In this document: piece by piece, positions 22,065 through 32,144 of the stretch
How the letters are laid out: every line of letters begins with the position of its first letter
Position numbering within the stretch: position 1 is the stretch's first letter
Assembly (NCBI RefSeq): GCF_020532705.1
Contig: NZ_JAJAVD010000004.1
Location: 620,001-684,000 of the forward strand
Direction: 5' to 3'
DNA: 64,000 nt
Origin: Methylobacillus caricis
Lineage (GTDB): Bacteria; Pseudomonadota; Gammaproteobacteria; Burkholderiales; Methylophilaceae
Notes under the pieces: generated by a model
What the model saw: only the letters and a program-made list of their open reading frames with translations
What the model was told of the DNA's origin: nothing
The model's database searches: none
Program-made: the position numbers and the translations under genes

Positions 22065-23492
22065 ATGGGCAAGGTCACTGGATTTCTTGAATTTGAACGC
22101 CTGTCCGAGGCCAACCTGCCGGTCATGGATCGTGTGAAAAACTATCGTGAGTTTGTACTTCACCTGAGTGATGCAGAAGCCGGTATTCAAGGTGCACGCT
22201 GCATGGATTGCGGCATCCCGTTCTGCATCACCGGCTGTCCCGTCAACAATATCATTCCTGACTGGAATGACCTGGTCTACCAGCAGGACTGGCACCAAGC
22301 TATTACAGTCCTGCACTCCACCAACAACTTTCCCGAATTTACCGGCCGCATTTGTCCCGCACCCTGTGAAGCCGCCTGTACCCTCAACATCAATGCCGAT
22401 GCCGTGGGCATCAAGTCAATTGAGCACGCAATCATCGACAAGGCCTGGGATAACGACTGGGTGCAAGCACAACCTGCTGCCGATAAAACCGGTAGGAAAA
22501 TAGCCGTGGTCGGCTCTGGCCCTGCCGGGCTGGCGGCCGCCCAACAACTGGGGCGGGCCGGGCATAATGTAGTGGTGCTGGAAAAAGAAAGCCGCATCGG
22601 CGGGCTATTGCGTTATGGCATTCCCGATTTCAAGCTTGAGAAAAGCCAGATAGACCGCCGCATGGAGCAAATGCAGGCGGAAGGGGTGGAATTCCGCGTC
22701 AACCAGCATGTAGGGGAAAACGTGGATGCAGACGAACTGGTTGAGGATTATGACGCCGTGATCCTGGCTGGCGGCGCCGAGTACCCGCGCGACCTTCCTA
22801 TCCCCGGCCGTGAACTTGATGGCGTGCATTTCGCCATGGATTTCCTGGTCGCACAAAACAAGGTCGTCGCAGGGGACAATATTCCCAACCAGATCATGGC
22901 CACCGGCAAGCACGTAGTCGTGATTGGCGGGGGCGACACAGGGTCTGACTGCGTAGGCACATCCAATCGCCACGGCGCAGCCTCCATCACCCAGTTCGAA
23001 TTGATGCCACAGCCACCAGCCAGGGAAAACAAGGAGCTGGTCTGGCCCAACTGGCCGATCAAGATGCGCAGCTCCAGTTCCCATGAGGAAGGCTGCGAAC
23101 GTGACTGGTCGGTGCTCACCAAGGAACTGATTGGCGAGAATGGCAAAGTGACTGGCCTCAAGGCCGTGCGGGTGGAGTGGAAAGACGGGAAGATGATTGA
23201 AGTGCCCGGCTCGGAATTTACCCTCAAGGCAGACCTGGTACTGCTGGCCATGGGCTTTGTCAGCCCCATGCAGAAAGTGCTGGATGCGTTTGGCGTGGAA
23301 AAGGACAACCGCGGCAATGCCAAGGCCACAACTGAAGGCAACCACAGCTATGCCACATCGCAACCCAAGGTATTTACCGCAGGAGACATGCGCCGAGGCC
23401 AGTCGCTGGTGGTATGGGCGATCCGCGAAGGCCGCCAGTGCGCCCGTTCGGTGGATGAGTTCCTCATGGGAAGCAGCACCCTGCCAAGATAA
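22065..23492 (+). CDS. gltD: Glutamate synthase, small (beta) subunit GltD
   Basis: A flavoprotein of 475 residues that feeds NADPH electrons to GltB. The N-terminal iron-sulfur region has [15 protein letters not shown] and CPAPCEAAC. The FAD site is [13 protein letters not shown] and the NADPH site is [12 protein letters not shown]. The C-terminal FAD segment reads [17 protein letters not shown]. It abuts gltB with no gap. A clear intrinsic terminator follows 41 bases after the stop, closing the gltBD unit before hemE. Confidence 0.97.
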   Translation: MGKVTGFLEFERLSEANLPVMDRVKNYREFVLHLSDAEAGIQGARCMDCGIPFCITGCPVNNIIPDWNDLVYQQDWHQAITVLHSTNNFPEFTGRICPAPCEAACTLNINADAVGIKSIEHAIIDKAWDNDWVQAQPAADKTGRKIAVVGSGPAGLAAAQQLGRAGHNVVVLEKESRIGGLLRYGIPDFKLEKSQIDRRMEQMQAEGVEFRVNQHVGENVDADELVEDYDAVILAGGAEYPRDLPIPGRELDGVHFAMDFLVAQNKVVAGDNIPNQIMATGKHVVVIGGGDTGSDCVGTSNRHGAASITQFELMPQPPARENKELVWPNWPIKMRSSSSHEEGCERDWSVLTKELIGENGKVTGLKAVRVEWKDGKMIEVPGSEFTLKADLVLLAMGFVSPMQKVLDAFGVEKDNRGNAKATTEGNHSYATSQPKVFTAGDMRRGQSLVVWAIREGRQCARSVDEFLMGSSTLPR

Positions 23493-23533
23493 TCCGGGAT
23501 TTGCCACTATCAAGAGCTGCCTGTTACTAATCC

Positions 23534-23563
23534 AGGGCTACCGATATTCCAGGTGGCCCTTTT
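23534..23563 (+). terminator. Intrinsic terminator after gltBD
   Basis: A nine-pair stem AGGGCTACC / GGTGGCCCT (one T-G pair) around a nine-base loop is followed by TTTTC. It lies between the gltD stop and the hemE start. Confidence 0.75.
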
Positions 23564-23609
23564 CATTTCACCGCCATAGAATATAGCCTCACATACGGAA
23601 CCAGCTGCA

Positions 23610-24674
23610 ATGACTTCATTGAAAAACGATACCTTTCTGCGCGCACTGCAACGCCAGCGCACCGAATACACCCCAGTCTGGATGATGCGCCAGGCAGGCC
23701 GCTACCTGCCTGAATACCGTGCCAGCCGCAAGAATGCCGGTAGTTTCATGAGCCTCTGCCAGAGCCCGGACTTTGCCACTGAAGTCACCTTGCAACCGCT
23801 GGACAGGTATCCACTGGACGCCGCCATTCTCTTTTCCGATATCCTGACCATTCCCGACGCCATGGGGCTGGGACTGTATTTTGAAGAGGGCGAAGGCCCT
23901 AAGTTTGAGCGGACATTGCGCGAGGAAAGCGACATTCTCAAGCTGGCGGTCCCTGACATAGGCACAGATCTCAAATATGTCACTGATGCCGTCAGCCAGA
24001 TTTACAAGGCTCTGGATGGTCGCGTTCCCTTGATCGGCTTTTCCGGCAGCCCATGGACTCTCGCGACCTACATGGTAGAAGGCAAGGGTGGCACTGACTT
24101 CCTCACTATCAAGCAGATGGCCTATGCCCGTCCGGACTTGCTGCATCACATTCTCAGTATCACTGCACAAACCGTGACGGCATATCTCAATGCACAGATT
24201 GCAGCAGGTGCCCAGGCTGTCATGATTTTTGATTCATGGGGCGGGGCGCTTTCGCACCATGCCTATCAGGAATTCTCGCTGCAATACATGAAACAGATTG
24301 TCAGTGGCCTCACCAAGGAAAACGCAGGGCGCACCGTGCCAAGTATCGTGTTTACCAAAGGCGGTGGGCTATGGCTGGAAGCCCAGGCGGACACGGGTGC
24401 CGATGCCCTGGGACTGGACTGGACCATATCACTGGGCGAAGCCAGGAAACGGGTAGGCAACAAAGTTGCCCTGCAAGGCAATATGGACCCAGCTATCCTG
24501 CTTTCCACACCAGAGGCAGTGGAAAAGGAAGTGGCGCGCATCCTGGCTGATTACGGCATCGGCAATGGCCATGTGTTCAACCTGGGCCACGGCATCACCC
24601 AATTCACCCCGCCAGAAAACGCAGAAGCCATGATCAAAGCCGTTCATGCGATCAGCAGCAAATACCATTTATAA
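23610..24674 (+). CDS. hemE: Uroporphyrinogen decarboxylase HemE
   Basis: A 354-residue enzyme that removes four carboxyl groups from uroporphyrinogen III to give coproporphyrinogen III in heme synthesis. Signatures: [16 protein letters not shown] near the N-terminus, [29 protein letters not shown] and GNMDPA, with C-terminal NLGHGI. The length is normal. It has its own leader after the gltD terminator. The ATG start matches the family N-terminus ([10 protein letters not shown]). Confidence 0.96.
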   Translation: MTSLKNDTFLRALQRQRTEYTPVWMMRQAGRYLPEYRASRKNAGSFMSLCQSPDFATEVTLQPLDRYPLDAAILFSDILTIPDAMGLGLYFEEGEGPKFERTLREESDILKLAVPDIGTDLKYVTDAVSQIYKALDGRVPLIGFSGSPWTLATYMVEGKGGTDFLTIKQMAYARPDLLHHILSITAQTVTAYLNAQIAAGAQAVMIFDSWGGALSHHAYQEFSLQYMKQIVSGLTKENAGRTVPSIVFTKGGGLWLEAQADTGADALGLDWTISLGEARKRVGNKVALQGNMDPAILLSTPEAVEKEVARILADYGIGNGHVFNLGHGITQFTPPENAEAMIKAVHAISSKYHL

Positions 24675-24821
24675 CTGCTCAACCCGGGGCCGGAATAGCC
24701 ATGGTTGGAATTCAGGATAAAACTATTAGCGCTTACACTGGTCGTAACGGCACAAGCATGTGCAATCCGCCTCTCGCTTCAATAAGAGTATGATAGCCAT
24801 GCCATCCCGCAAGATGATTAG

Positions 24822-24839
24822 GCCTGGCAAATGCCAGGC
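24822..24839 (+). other. Short perfect hairpin in the leader of the lipoprotein gene
   Basis: GCCTGGC-AAAT-GCCAGGC is a perfect seven-pair stem with a four-base loop, 64 bases before the lipoprotein ATG and 147 bases after hemE. No T-run follows, so it may be a leader structure or a weak hemE terminator. Confidence 0.4.
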
Positions 24840-24902
24840 TGGCCGGATTGCCCACCAATCTGGGGCCCTGTGTCCCGTCAATAAAACCAACAGGAGACTC
24901 AT

Positions 24903-25157
24903 ATGAAACTGGTTTCAAAGTCCGTTCTAGCCTTATTCCTTGCCAGCCTTGCACTCAGTGCATGCAGTAGTAAAGAAGAAGAAAATGTGGAGGCCGCTGC
25001 CGCCCAAGCGGTTGAAGAAGCAAAAGATGCCGCTGAACATGCCGAGCATAAAGCCGAGGAAGCCGCTGAACATGCGGAACACAAGGCTGAAGAAGCTACT
25101 GATAAAGTAGAAGATGCTGCCGAGCATGCAGAGGAAAAAAGGGACGCTGCCGACTAA
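24903..25157 (+). CDS. Small Ala/Glu/His-rich lipoprotein
   Basis: The 84-residue precursor has a signal peptide and lipobox LSAC, giving a lipid-anchored protein of about 64 residues. The mature part is low complexity: AEHAEHKAEEA occurs twice in tandem, followed by diverged copies, and the pattern predicts a long amphipathic charged helix or coiled coil. No enzyme motif is present. It resembles small envelope-spanning or stress lipoproteins only in general character. AGGAG precedes the ATG and a strong terminator follows 26 bases after the stop, so it is a single-gene transcript, probably well expressed. Confidence 0.75.
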   Translation: MKLVSKSVLALFLASLALSACSSKEEENVEAAAAQAVEEAKDAAEHAEHKAEEAAEHAEHKAEEATDKVEDAAEHAEEKRDAAD

Positions 25158-25182
25158 TCCCCCTGATAAATAACAAAGCAAG

Positions 25183-25212
25183 AAGGCCATCCCATGATGG
25201 CCTTTATCTTTT
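25183..25212 (+). terminator. Intrinsic terminator of the lipoprotein gene
   Basis: A perfect nine-pair stem AAGGCCATC / GATGGCCTT with loop CCAT is followed by TATCTTTT. Confidence 0.85.
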
Positions 25213-25337
25213 CGAAGACCTGCAATTTGGATATACGTCAGGGTAGCCTGATTCCTACACCAGGATCAGCAGGTTACCGATAATCCTTTATGTATCCGGC
25301 TCATACACTATCCTCATCAATAAATGAGGATAACAAA

Positions 25338-25625
25338 ATGAAAATCCGCACATTATTCAGCACCCTTTCATTCCTGACTGCCAGCACCTTGCTCATGAGC
25401 AATCCCGTACTGGCTGGTTCCGAATTCAAGGGCCGCATAGATTCACGCCCTGCGGGCAACCTGGGCATTTGGACAATCAGCGGCCAGCAGGTGGAAGTTA
25501 CCGAGAAAACAGATATTGATCCCGACCAAGGCCCTCTAGTGGTTGGCGCCTGTGTAGAAGTGGAACATAAAAAGGGCGTGGCGTCAGAAATTGAAACCAT
25601 CAAGCCAGAAAAATGCGGTAAGTAA
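25338..25625 (+). CDS. Secreted DUF5666-like protein
   Basis: The precursor has 95 residues with a signal peptide ending near NPVLA-G. The mature region has the pattern FKGRIDSRP..LGIWTISGQQVEVTEKTDI. This is the small beta-rich DUF5666 repeat found in periplasmic proteins of unknown role. A cysteine pair (GACVEV and EKCGK) could form a disulfide. GAGGA stands eight bases before ATG 25338; an upstream in-frame start at 25290 would destroy the signal peptide. It is convergent with priA. Confidence 0.65.
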   Translation: MKIRTLFSTLSFLTASTLLMSNPVLAGSEFKGRIDSRPAGNLGIWTISGQQVEVTEKTDIDPDQGPLVVGACVEVEHKKGVASEIETIKPEKCGK

Positions 25626-25629
25626 ATAT

Positions 25630-25670
25630 CCCGCGTAGTTCTTAGTTACCCTGCCTAGAACTCCTGCGGG
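25630..25670. terminator. Imperfect hairpin between the convergent DUF5666-like gene and priA
   Basis: CCCGC-x2-AGTTCT pairs with AGAACT-x3-GCGGG, overlapping the last codons of priA. There is no T-run, so a role as a two-way terminator is tentative. Confidence 0.35.
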
Positions 25671-27868
25671 TCCACATCCAATGCCCAGCGTATTTTATTG
25701 CTGAGTGGATGGGCTCGCAGCAATGGCACCAATTGCCGCAAGACCACTTGTAGCACTTGGCGATTGTTTGCCTGGAACAGGAGCTGTCCACGCTCCATGC
25801 CCTTTAATCGCTCCATTTGCGGCCTCACCGGGTCATATACCAATACCTCATTGCCCAATTCGCGCGCCGTATCGCTGGCGTATTGCAGGAAGCGATGTAC
25901 CGGGCTGTAATCATTCGCCTCAGCCTTGACCAGCGCAAGAAACTCATAAGGCGGGAATTGGGCGGTTTCACGTTCATGCAGCAAGCTCACCGCATAGGCT
26001 GGAAAATCTTGCCTGCGTAAGGCATTGAACAGGCTATGTTCTGGAAAGGTGGTCTGGATCAGCACTTCTCCCGGCTTATCAGCACGCCCGGCTCGTCCTG
26101 CCACCTGCATCAGTTGCGCAAACAGGCGTTCTGCAGCCCGGAAATCCGGGCTGAACAGCGCGCTGTCAGTATCCAGCACGCCGACCAACGTGAGATTGGG
26201 AAAATCATGCCCCTTGGCCAACATCTGCGTCCCCACCAGGATATCTACCTCGCCCGCATGTACAGCCACCAGCATATCGCTCAGGGCGTTCTTGCGCCGC
26301 GTACTATCCCGGTCCACGCGCAAGACGCGCGCCTCCGGCAATAGCTTGGCCAGGGTTTCTTCCAGTCTCTGAGTGCCATGGCCGGTAGGATGCAGGTCTG
26401 GATTTCCGCAACTCGGGCACTGCCGCACGATCTTCTGCTCATGCCCACAATGGTGGCAACGCAGGAAGCCTTGGCGCAAATGTACCACCAGCCTGCTGCT
26501 GCACCGCATGCAAGGTGCTATCCATTGGCAGGCAGTACATAACAGGACGGGTGAATAACCGCGCCGGTTGATGAACAGCAGGCTTTGCTCGCCCCGGTCC
26601 AGCCGCTCCCGCATGGCTTTGATCAAATGGGGAGAAAGGCCATCCCGTAATTCCACCTTGGATACATCCACACATACCACTTTGGGCAATTGCGACTGGC
26701 TGACCGCGCGCTCATGCATGGACAGCAGGCCATAGCGTCCACTCTGGGCATTGTGCCAGGTCTCCAGCGCAGGCGTGGCTGACCCCAACAGGATGGGGAT
26801 GTTACGCCGCTGCGCCCGCACCAGCGCGACGTCACGGGCGTGATAGCGCATGCTGTCCTGCTGCTTGTATGAGGTGTCGTGTTCCTCATCCACAATCACC
26901 AGCCTAAGCCTTGGCAATGGCGTGAAGACGGAAAGACGGGTGCCGATGATAATCCTTGCCGCTCCCGATTGGGCCAAACGCCAATTTTGCAAGCGCTCAC
27001 TCTCGCCAAGATTGCTATGCAGCGAGACCAAAGGAAATTCCGGCAAGCGACTGCGGAAACGCGCTTCCAGTTGCGGCGTCAGGTTTATTTCGGGCACCAG
27101 CACCAATGCCTGACCGTCGTTATCAGCCAGCATTGCCTGCAGCAAGCGGATGTAAACCTCGGTCTTGCCGCTGCCGGTAATGCCGTGCAGCAACCAGGGC
27201 TTGAAGCTGCCAGACTCGGCGAGGATAGCATTCACCGCATGCGTCTGCTCCTGGTTGAGCTCGGGCTGCACTGATGATGCCGTCAGGCTCTGGCGCAAGC
27301 CAGCAAAGGTTTCTTCTGCCTTTACCCAGCCGTTTTCCAGCAAGGCGTTGATCGCCTTGCGCCAACAGGAGCTGACCTCGGCCAGGGCGCTCTCGTTCAG
27401 GCTGCAATGCTCCAGCAAGGCAGCATACACGCGTCGCTGGACTGCCTGCCGTGCAGGAATGGCATCGACCCCTGCAACCATCCCCGCTGGAGTCAGCGCA
27501 TAGGAAAATTGCTTCCGAGTGGTGGCAGGCTCAGTCTGGCGCAAGCGGCCCGGCAGGGCCGAAAGCAAGGCCTGTCCGTAAGGATATTGATAATAATCTG
27601 CACAAAATTTAAGCAGCGCAAATATCTCGCTATCCAGCGGGGGCTCGTCTTCAAATGATTGCAGGATGGATTTGAGTTTTGCGGCAGGAACATCGGTGCT
27701 ACCGGTGACTTCCAGCACAATGCCCACCTGTTTGCGCGGTCCGAACGGCACCACCACACGCTGGCCAACCGCAACACCGGAACCATTGCCACGGTAGTCA
27801 AACACGCCGTCAACCGGGACATCCAGGGCGACCCTGAGGATTTCACCCATGGTTTCAGTCATGGGCAT
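25655..27868 (-). CDS. priA: Primosomal replication restart helicase PriA
   Basis: A 3'-to-5' DNA helicase of 737 residues that reloads the replisome at stalled forks. The N-terminal DNA-binding region includes FDYRGNGSGVAVGQRVVVPFG. The helicase core has Walker A GITGSGKTEVY (about 228), DEEHD and SATPALE. Zinc-binding cysteines CTAC, CMRC, CHHC and CPSCGN sit mid-protein, followed by GTQMLAKGHDFPNLTLVG and QVAGRAGRADKPG. The length is normal for the family. It starts at ATG 27868, divergent from argS with 89 bases between starts. Confidence 0.96.
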   Translation of the reverse strand: MPMTETMGEILRVALDVPVDGVFDYRGNGSGVAVGQRVVVPFGPRKQVGIVLEVTGSTDVPAAKLKSILQSFEDEPPLDSEIFALLKFCADYYQYPYGQALLSALPGRLRQTEPATTRKQFSYALTPAGMVAGVDAIPARQAVQRRVYAALLEHCSLNESALAEVSSCWRKAINALLENGWVKAEETFAGLRQSLTASSVQPELNQEQTHAVNAILAESGSFKPWLLHGITGSGKTEVYIRLLQAMLADNDGQALVLVPEINLTPQLEARFRSRLPEFPLVSLHSNLGESERLQNWRLAQSGAARIIIGTRLSVFTPLPRLRLVIVDEEHDTSYKQQDSMRYHARDVALVRAQRRNIPILLGSATPALETWHNAQSGRYGLLSMHERAVSQSQLPKVVCVDVSKVELRDGLSPHLIKAMRERLDRGEQSLLFINRRGYSPVLLCTACQWIAPCMRCSSRLVVHLRQGFLRCHHCGHEQKIVRQCPSCGNPDLHPTGHGTQRLEETLAKLLPEARVLRVDRDSTRRKNALSDMLVAVHAGEVDILVGTQMLAKGHDFPNLTLVGVLDTDSALFSPDFRAAERLFAQLMQVAGRAGRADKPGEVLIQTTFPEHSLFNALRRQDFPAYAVSLLHERETAQFPPYEFLALVKAEANDYSPVHRFLQYASDTARELGNEVLVYDPVRPQMERLKGMERGQLLFQANNRQVLQVVLRQLVPLLRAHPLSNKIRWALDVDPQEF

Positions 27869-27957
27869 TACTCAGGAACTTCGATAATTGCATATCAGTG
27901 CAAGCGTCCAGTAGGTTAAAATAGCTTTTTTATTCACGTTCTTAATTGTAGCTCGCC

Positions 27958-29616
27958 TTGAAAGCACATCTTACCGAATTACTGCATGCGGCCGCAAACA
28001 GCCTTGCATCTGATGCTGGAACGCTCTCCATCCAGCTGGAACGCCCCAAGACCGCCCAACATGGCGACTTTTCCACCAACCTGGCCATGATGCTGGCCAA
28101 GCCCTTGCGCCAAAACCCGCGCGCGATTGCCGAAAGCCTGATCAAGGCCTTGCCCGCCTCGCAATATGTCAACAAAGTGGAAATTGCTGGCGCCGGTTTC
28201 ATCAACTTCTTCCTGAGCCCCGCTGCCAAGCAGGCTGTGGTCAAGGAAATCCAGAAGCAAGGTCCCGCCTTTGGCCGCAATGCGCACGGCAAAGCCCGCA
28301 AGGTACAGGTAGAATTTGTCTCCGCCAACCCCACCGGACCATTGCATGTCGGCCATGGCCGTGGGGCAGCGGTCGGCGACTGTCTGGCGCGGTTGCTGGA
28401 TGCCAACGGTTGGGATGTCACTCGCGAGTTTTACTATAACGATGCAGGCGCCCAGATCGATAACCTGACGGTTTCCGTGCAATCCCGTTGCAAGGGCATA
28501 CATCCCGACCATGCAGAATGGCCGGAGGCAGGCTACCGTGGCGATTACATTGCCGATGTCGCTGCAGCCTACATGGCCAGGCAAACTGTAACGGCCGATG
28601 ACCAGGAAGTCACAGGGGTTGGCGACGCGGACAATGCTGAAGCCATACGCCAGTTTGCCGTGGCTTACTTGCGTCACGAACAGGATCTGGACCTGAAAGC
28701 TTTCCAGATCAATTTTGACGTGTTTTCCCTGGAATCCGCGCTATACAGTGACGGCAAGGTAGAAGCAGCCGTACAGAACCTCATCAAGAGCGGCCATACC
28801 TATGAGCAAGATGATGCGCTATGGCTACGCACCACGGATTTCGGCGATGACAAGGACCGCGTGATGCGCAAGCGTGAAGGGGGCTACACCTACTTCGTGC
28901 CTGACGTGGCCTACCACCTGGATAAATGGCAGCGCGGCTTTGAGCGCGTCATCAACGAGCAGGGCGCGGACCACCACAGCACCATCACCCGTGTGCGTGC
29001 AGGCTTGCAGGCGCTGAACGTCGGCATTCCACAAAACTGGCCGGATTATGTGCTGCACCAGATGGTAACCGTGATGCGCGGCGGCGAGGAAGTAAAGATT
29101 TCCAAGCGTGCCGGCAGCTATGTCACCCTGCGTGACCTGATTGAGGAAGTCGGCTGCGATGCCACGCGCTACTTCCTGGCCGCACGCCGTGCCGACTCGC
29201 AGCTGGTGTTCGATATCGACCTCGCACGTGCACAAAGCAACGACAACCCGGTGTATTACATCCAGTATGCCCATGCACGCATCAACAGTGTGTTGAACGA
29301 ATGGGGCGGTGAGGCTACCAGCCTAGCGCAAGCTGACCTGGCTCCTTTGAGCACCGAACATGAAGCCGCACTGATGCAGCGCCTGGGCGAGTTTCCCGAA
29401 ACTGTTGAAAATGCCGCTGCAGAACTGGCGCCGCATATCATTGCCAATTACCTGAAGGAGCTGGCAAGCGATCTGCACAGCTATTACAACGCACACAAGT
29501 TCCTGGTAGAAGATGCCACACTGACCACTGCCCGGATGGCGCTGGTCAGCGCCACCCAGCAGGTGTTGAAGAACGGCCTGTATTTGCTGGGTGTCAGCGC
29601 GCCAGACAAGATGTAA
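27958..29616 (+). CDS. argS: Arginyl-tRNA synthetase ArgS
   Basis: A class I aminoacyl-tRNA synthetase of 552 residues. The N-terminal tRNA-recognition domain is followed by [14 protein letters not shown] (HIGH motif, about 130), the KMSKS-equivalent [12 protein letters not shown] (about 378) and the anticodon-binding domain ending GLYLLGV. TTG 27958 is used because an in-frame TAG lies six bases before it and no ATG precedes the conserved start. No clear ribosome-binding site is seen. It appears to lead a set with the SPOR protein and dsbA. Confidence 0.95.
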   Translation: MKAHLTELLHAAANSLASDAGTLSIQLERPKTAQHGDFSTNLAMMLAKPLRQNPRAIAESLIKALPASQYVNKVEIAGAGFINFFLSPAAKQAVVKEIQKQGPAFGRNAHGKARKVQVEFVSANPTGPLHVGHGRGAAVGDCLARLLDANGWDVTREFYYNDAGAQIDNLTVSVQSRCKGIHPDHAEWPEAGYRGDYIADVAAAYMARQTVTADDQEVTGVGDADNAEAIRQFAVAYLRHEQDLDLKAFQINFDVFSLESALYSDGKVEAAVQNLIKSGHTYEQDDALWLRTTDFGDDKDRVMRKREGGYTYFVPDVAYHLDKWQRGFERVINEQGADHHSTITRVRAGLQALNVGIPQNWPDYVLHQMVTVMRGGEEVKISKRAGSYVTLRDLIEEVGCDATRYFLAARRADSQLVFDIDLARAQSNDNPVYYIQYAHARINSVLNEWGGEATSLAQADLAPLSTEHEAALMQRLGEFPETVENAAAELAPHIIANYLKELASDLHSYYNAHKFLVEDATLTTARMALVSATQQVLKNGLYLLGVSAPDKM

Positions 29617-29711
29617 CGCGGTCAATATGCGAAATTATTAAAGCCTACCGGTTGTCTCTAGTCAGCATCTGGAATCACCAGCCGGCGCAACCTGTTTAAA
29701 GAGGAATTATC

Positions 29712-30323
29712 GTGAGTCGAGATTACAAGCCAGCACAGCGTAAAGCCAGTACCAACAGCAAGGGCAGCCCCTTCTTTACAGGCCTGCTGGTCGGCCTGTT
29801 GCTGGGTGTTGGCATTTCCGTTGTCGTAGCCGTACTGGTCATGGGCAGCAGCAGCCCCTTTGTCAACAAGGTGGGCAAGAACAATAAAGAAGATGGCCAG
29901 CTTGAACTGCCCAAGGCTGAGCCTGACACCAGCAACAAACAGAATGCCGACAACCAGCAAGGCGCCAGCGAAAAGCCACGTTTTGATTTCTATACCATCC
30001 TGCCAGGCAGTGAAAGCCAGGTAACGGAGCAGGAAATCAAGCAGAAGGAGTCCGATGCAGCTCCTGCACAGACCCAGGAAAGTTATTTCCTGCAGGTAGG
30101 CGCTTTTCAGACTGAGCAGGAAGCCGATAACATGAAGGCCAAGCTGGCATTGCTGGGACTTGAAGCGATTGTACAAACCGCGACCATTCCCGACAAAGGG
30201 GTATGGCACCGTGTGCGCGTAGGCCCGTTCACCGATCTGGACCAAATCAACAATGCCAAGTCTGAGTTGGCACAAAATGGTTTCAAGGCAGATTTGATCA
30301 AGGTGAACAGCCCGGGCCAATAA
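29712..30323 (+). CDS. SPOR-domain cell division protein (FtsN-like)
   Basis: A bitopic inner-membrane protein of 203 residues. It has a basic cytoplasmic tail, one membrane helix (about 22-44) and a Lys/Gln-rich periplasmic linker. The C-terminal SPOR domain (about 122-200) contains YFLQVGAFQTEQEAD and WHRVRVGPF. SPOR domains bind denuded septal peptidoglycan. The layout matches the FtsN family, and proteins of this kind commonly follow argS in betaproteobacteria. GTG 29712 has GAGGA seven bases upstream. Confidence 0.85.
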   Translation: MSRDYKPAQRKASTNSKGSPFFTGLLVGLLLGVGISVVVAVLVMGSSSPFVNKVGKNNKEDGQLELPKAEPDTSNKQNADNQQGASEKPRFDFYTILPGSESQVTEQEIKQKESDAAPAQTQESYFLQVGAFQTEQEADNMKAKLALLGLEAIVQTATIPDKGVWHRVRVGPFTDLDQINNAKSELAQNGFKADLIKVNSPGQ

Positions 30324-30407
30324 AGTAAGCTGTATGCAAAATCAGGCTTGTGTGCGTTATAACAAGCCGGAATCAACACAACATAAACAAACCAATAAGG
30401 ACCAACC

Positions 30408-31046
30408 ATGAAAAAGTTTCTCGCCGCCCTGATGCTGCTGGCTTCTGCGACGGTAATGGCCGAACCGCAACTTGGCAACGAATTCAACCAGACAGCAAAA
30501 ACCATCAAGACGGATACGCCAGCCAAAATCGAAGTGCTGGAGATTTTCTGGTATGGCTGCCCCCATTGCTACCATCTGGAACCCATCCTGGAACCGTGGG
30601 TGAAAAAGCTGCCGGCTGATGTCTACTTCAAGCGTGTACCCGGTGTGCCACGTCCTGATTGGGCGCCAGCAGCCAAGGCATTTTATGCCCTGGAAGCCCT
30701 GGGCCTCACCAACAAACTGCATACGCAATTGTTTGACGCTATCCACAAGGCACGCACCCTCAACCCAACCGTTGATGCTCCACTGATTGATTGGATCAGC
30801 CAGAAGGGTGGCCTGGATCGCAAGAAGGTGGAAGAAGCCTTCAACTCATTCTCCACCAATAACAATGTGGTCAAGGCCATGAACACCTTCCGTGACTCAG
30901 GTGCGACTGGCGTACCGGCACTTATTATCGATGGCCGTTACATCACTTCCAGCTCAATGGCTGGCGGCAATCAGGCCGTGTTGAAAGTGGCTGACTACCT
31001 GATTGAGAATGTACGCAGGGAAAAAACCGGCGGCACTGCTAAATAA
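30408..31046 (+). CDS. dsbA: Periplasmic thiol:disulfide interchange protein DsbA
   Basis: A 212-residue precursor with a signal peptide ending VMA-EP. The thioredoxin-fold active site C51-P-H-C54 sits in FWYGCPHCYHLEP, and the cis-proline loop is GVPALIIDGRY. It oxidises exported proteins. AAGGA precedes the ATG. It follows the SPOR gene by 84 bases. A hairpin with T-run 46 bases after its stop lies inside the next reading frame. Confidence 0.95.
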   Translation: MKKFLAALMLLASATVMAEPQLGNEFNQTAKTIKTDTPAKIEVLEIFWYGCPHCYHLEPILEPWVKKLPADVYFKRVPGVPRPDWAPAAKAFYALEALGLTNKLHTQLFDAIHKARTLNPTVDAPLIDWISQKGGLDRKKVEEAFNSFSTNNNVVKAMNTFRDSGATGVPALIIDGRYITSSSMAGGNQAVLKVADYLIENVRREKTGGTAK

Positions 31047-31069
31047 GCCTGGTTCAAACTCTCCCTTTA

Positions 31070-31870
31070 ATGCTGAATCAGCAAACAAGAAAACCCGCTG
31101 CCAACCAGCGGGTTTTTATTACTGGCGCTTCCAGCGGCATCGGCCTGGCGCTGGCACGCCATTACCTCAGGCAGGGTGCAACCGTGGGCATTACGGGACG
31201 CAGGCTGGCACCATTGGAAGCGCTGGCTGCCGAGTTTCCTGCCAAGCAGTGCTCCATTTACCAAGCGGATGTGCGTGACGCCAAAGCCATGCAAGCCAGT
31301 GCACAGGCTTTTATTCAGACAGTAGGTGTGCCGCATATCGTCATCGCCAATGCAGGCGTAAGCTGCGGCACGCTGACCGCCGAAGCAGAAGATATTGCAG
31401 CTTTCCATACCGTGTTCGAAATCAACGTCTTCGGCATGGTGCATACCTTCCAACCGTTTATTGCTGTCATGCGCGGATCAGGTACGCCCGGCCAACTGGT
31501 AGGCATTGCCAGTGTGGCAGGTATACGTGGGTTGCCTGGCGCCGGCGCCTACAGCGCCTCCAAGTCGGCCGCGATTACCTATCTCGAAAGCCTGCGCACC
31601 GAAATGCAGCATTACGGCATTGCCGTCACCACCATCGCTCCCGGATACATCCGAACTCCCATGACGGATGTAAATAATTACCGCATGCCTTTCCTGATGG
31701 ATGTGGAAATCGCTGCAGCCAGGTTTGCCGACGCCATCGCCAAGCGCAAGCGCTTTATGATCATTCCCTGGCAAATGGGCTGGGTGGCGCGCATATTGCG
31801 CATCATTCCGCGCTGGCTGTGGGACAGGCTTACCCGCAATGCCCCGCGCAAGCCCAGAACTATCAGTTAA
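31070..31870 (+). CDS. Short-chain dehydrogenase/reductase
   Basis: A classical SDR of 266 residues. The nucleotide-binding motif TGASSGIG is at 19-26, NAGV follows strand 4, and the catalytic triad is S in GIASVAG with Y/K in YSASK. The C-terminus is hydrophobic and basic (MGWVARILRIIPRWLW), suggesting membrane association as in SDRs acting on lipids or quinones. The substrate is unknown. The start ATG lacks a strong ribosome-binding site. Codons 8-17 form a terminator-like hairpin, so expression may depend on readthrough from dsbA. Confidence 0.8.
   Translation: MLNQQTRKPAANQRVFITGASSGIGLALARHYLRQGATVGITGRRLAPLEALAAEFPAKQCSIYQADVRDAKAMQASAQAFIQTVGVPHIVIANAGVSCGTLTAEAEDIAAFHTVFEINVFGMVHTFQPFIAVMRGSGTPGQLVGIASVAGIRGLPGAGAYSASKSAAITYLESLRTEMQHYGIAVTTIAPGYIRTPMTDVNNYRMPFLMDVEIAAARFADAIAKRKRFMIIPWQMGWVARILRIIPRWLWDRLTRNAPRKPRTIS
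31092..31120 (+). terminator. Terminator-like hairpin inside the start of the SDR gene
   Basis: AACCCGCTG-CCAAC-CAGCGGGTT is a perfect nine-pair stem followed by TTTATT. It lies 46 bases after the dsbA stop and within SDR codons about 8-17, whose product still encodes the first Rossmann strand. It may end most dsbA transcripts. Confidence 0.65.
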
Positions 31871-32144
31871 AACCCGCCAGACATGTTGATGCATCACTGC
31901 ATTACACATATGTTGCCGCCGCATCAAAAATTCATCCATACACTCTCAATTATCAGTTTCCTACTGCCGTTAATGTAATGTAGGCATCGTCCTACAGACG
32001 CAAGCAGCAGTGCAGGTATTGGCAGTCCAATTAATAAAAACACATTTTCTTGCAACATAACCTCATGTCGCTCTCGACCTCCCGCATCGGTGTTGCCGAC
32101 ATAAGAATAAATTGCTTAAGCAAATAATAAGAAGGAGATTTTCA

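Noticed and set aside
32060-32110. Possible sigma-28 flagellar promoter before the chemotaxis receptor (GCCGACATAA)
   Set aside because: The -10 resemblance is interrupted by two bases and no matching -35 lies 11 bases upstream.
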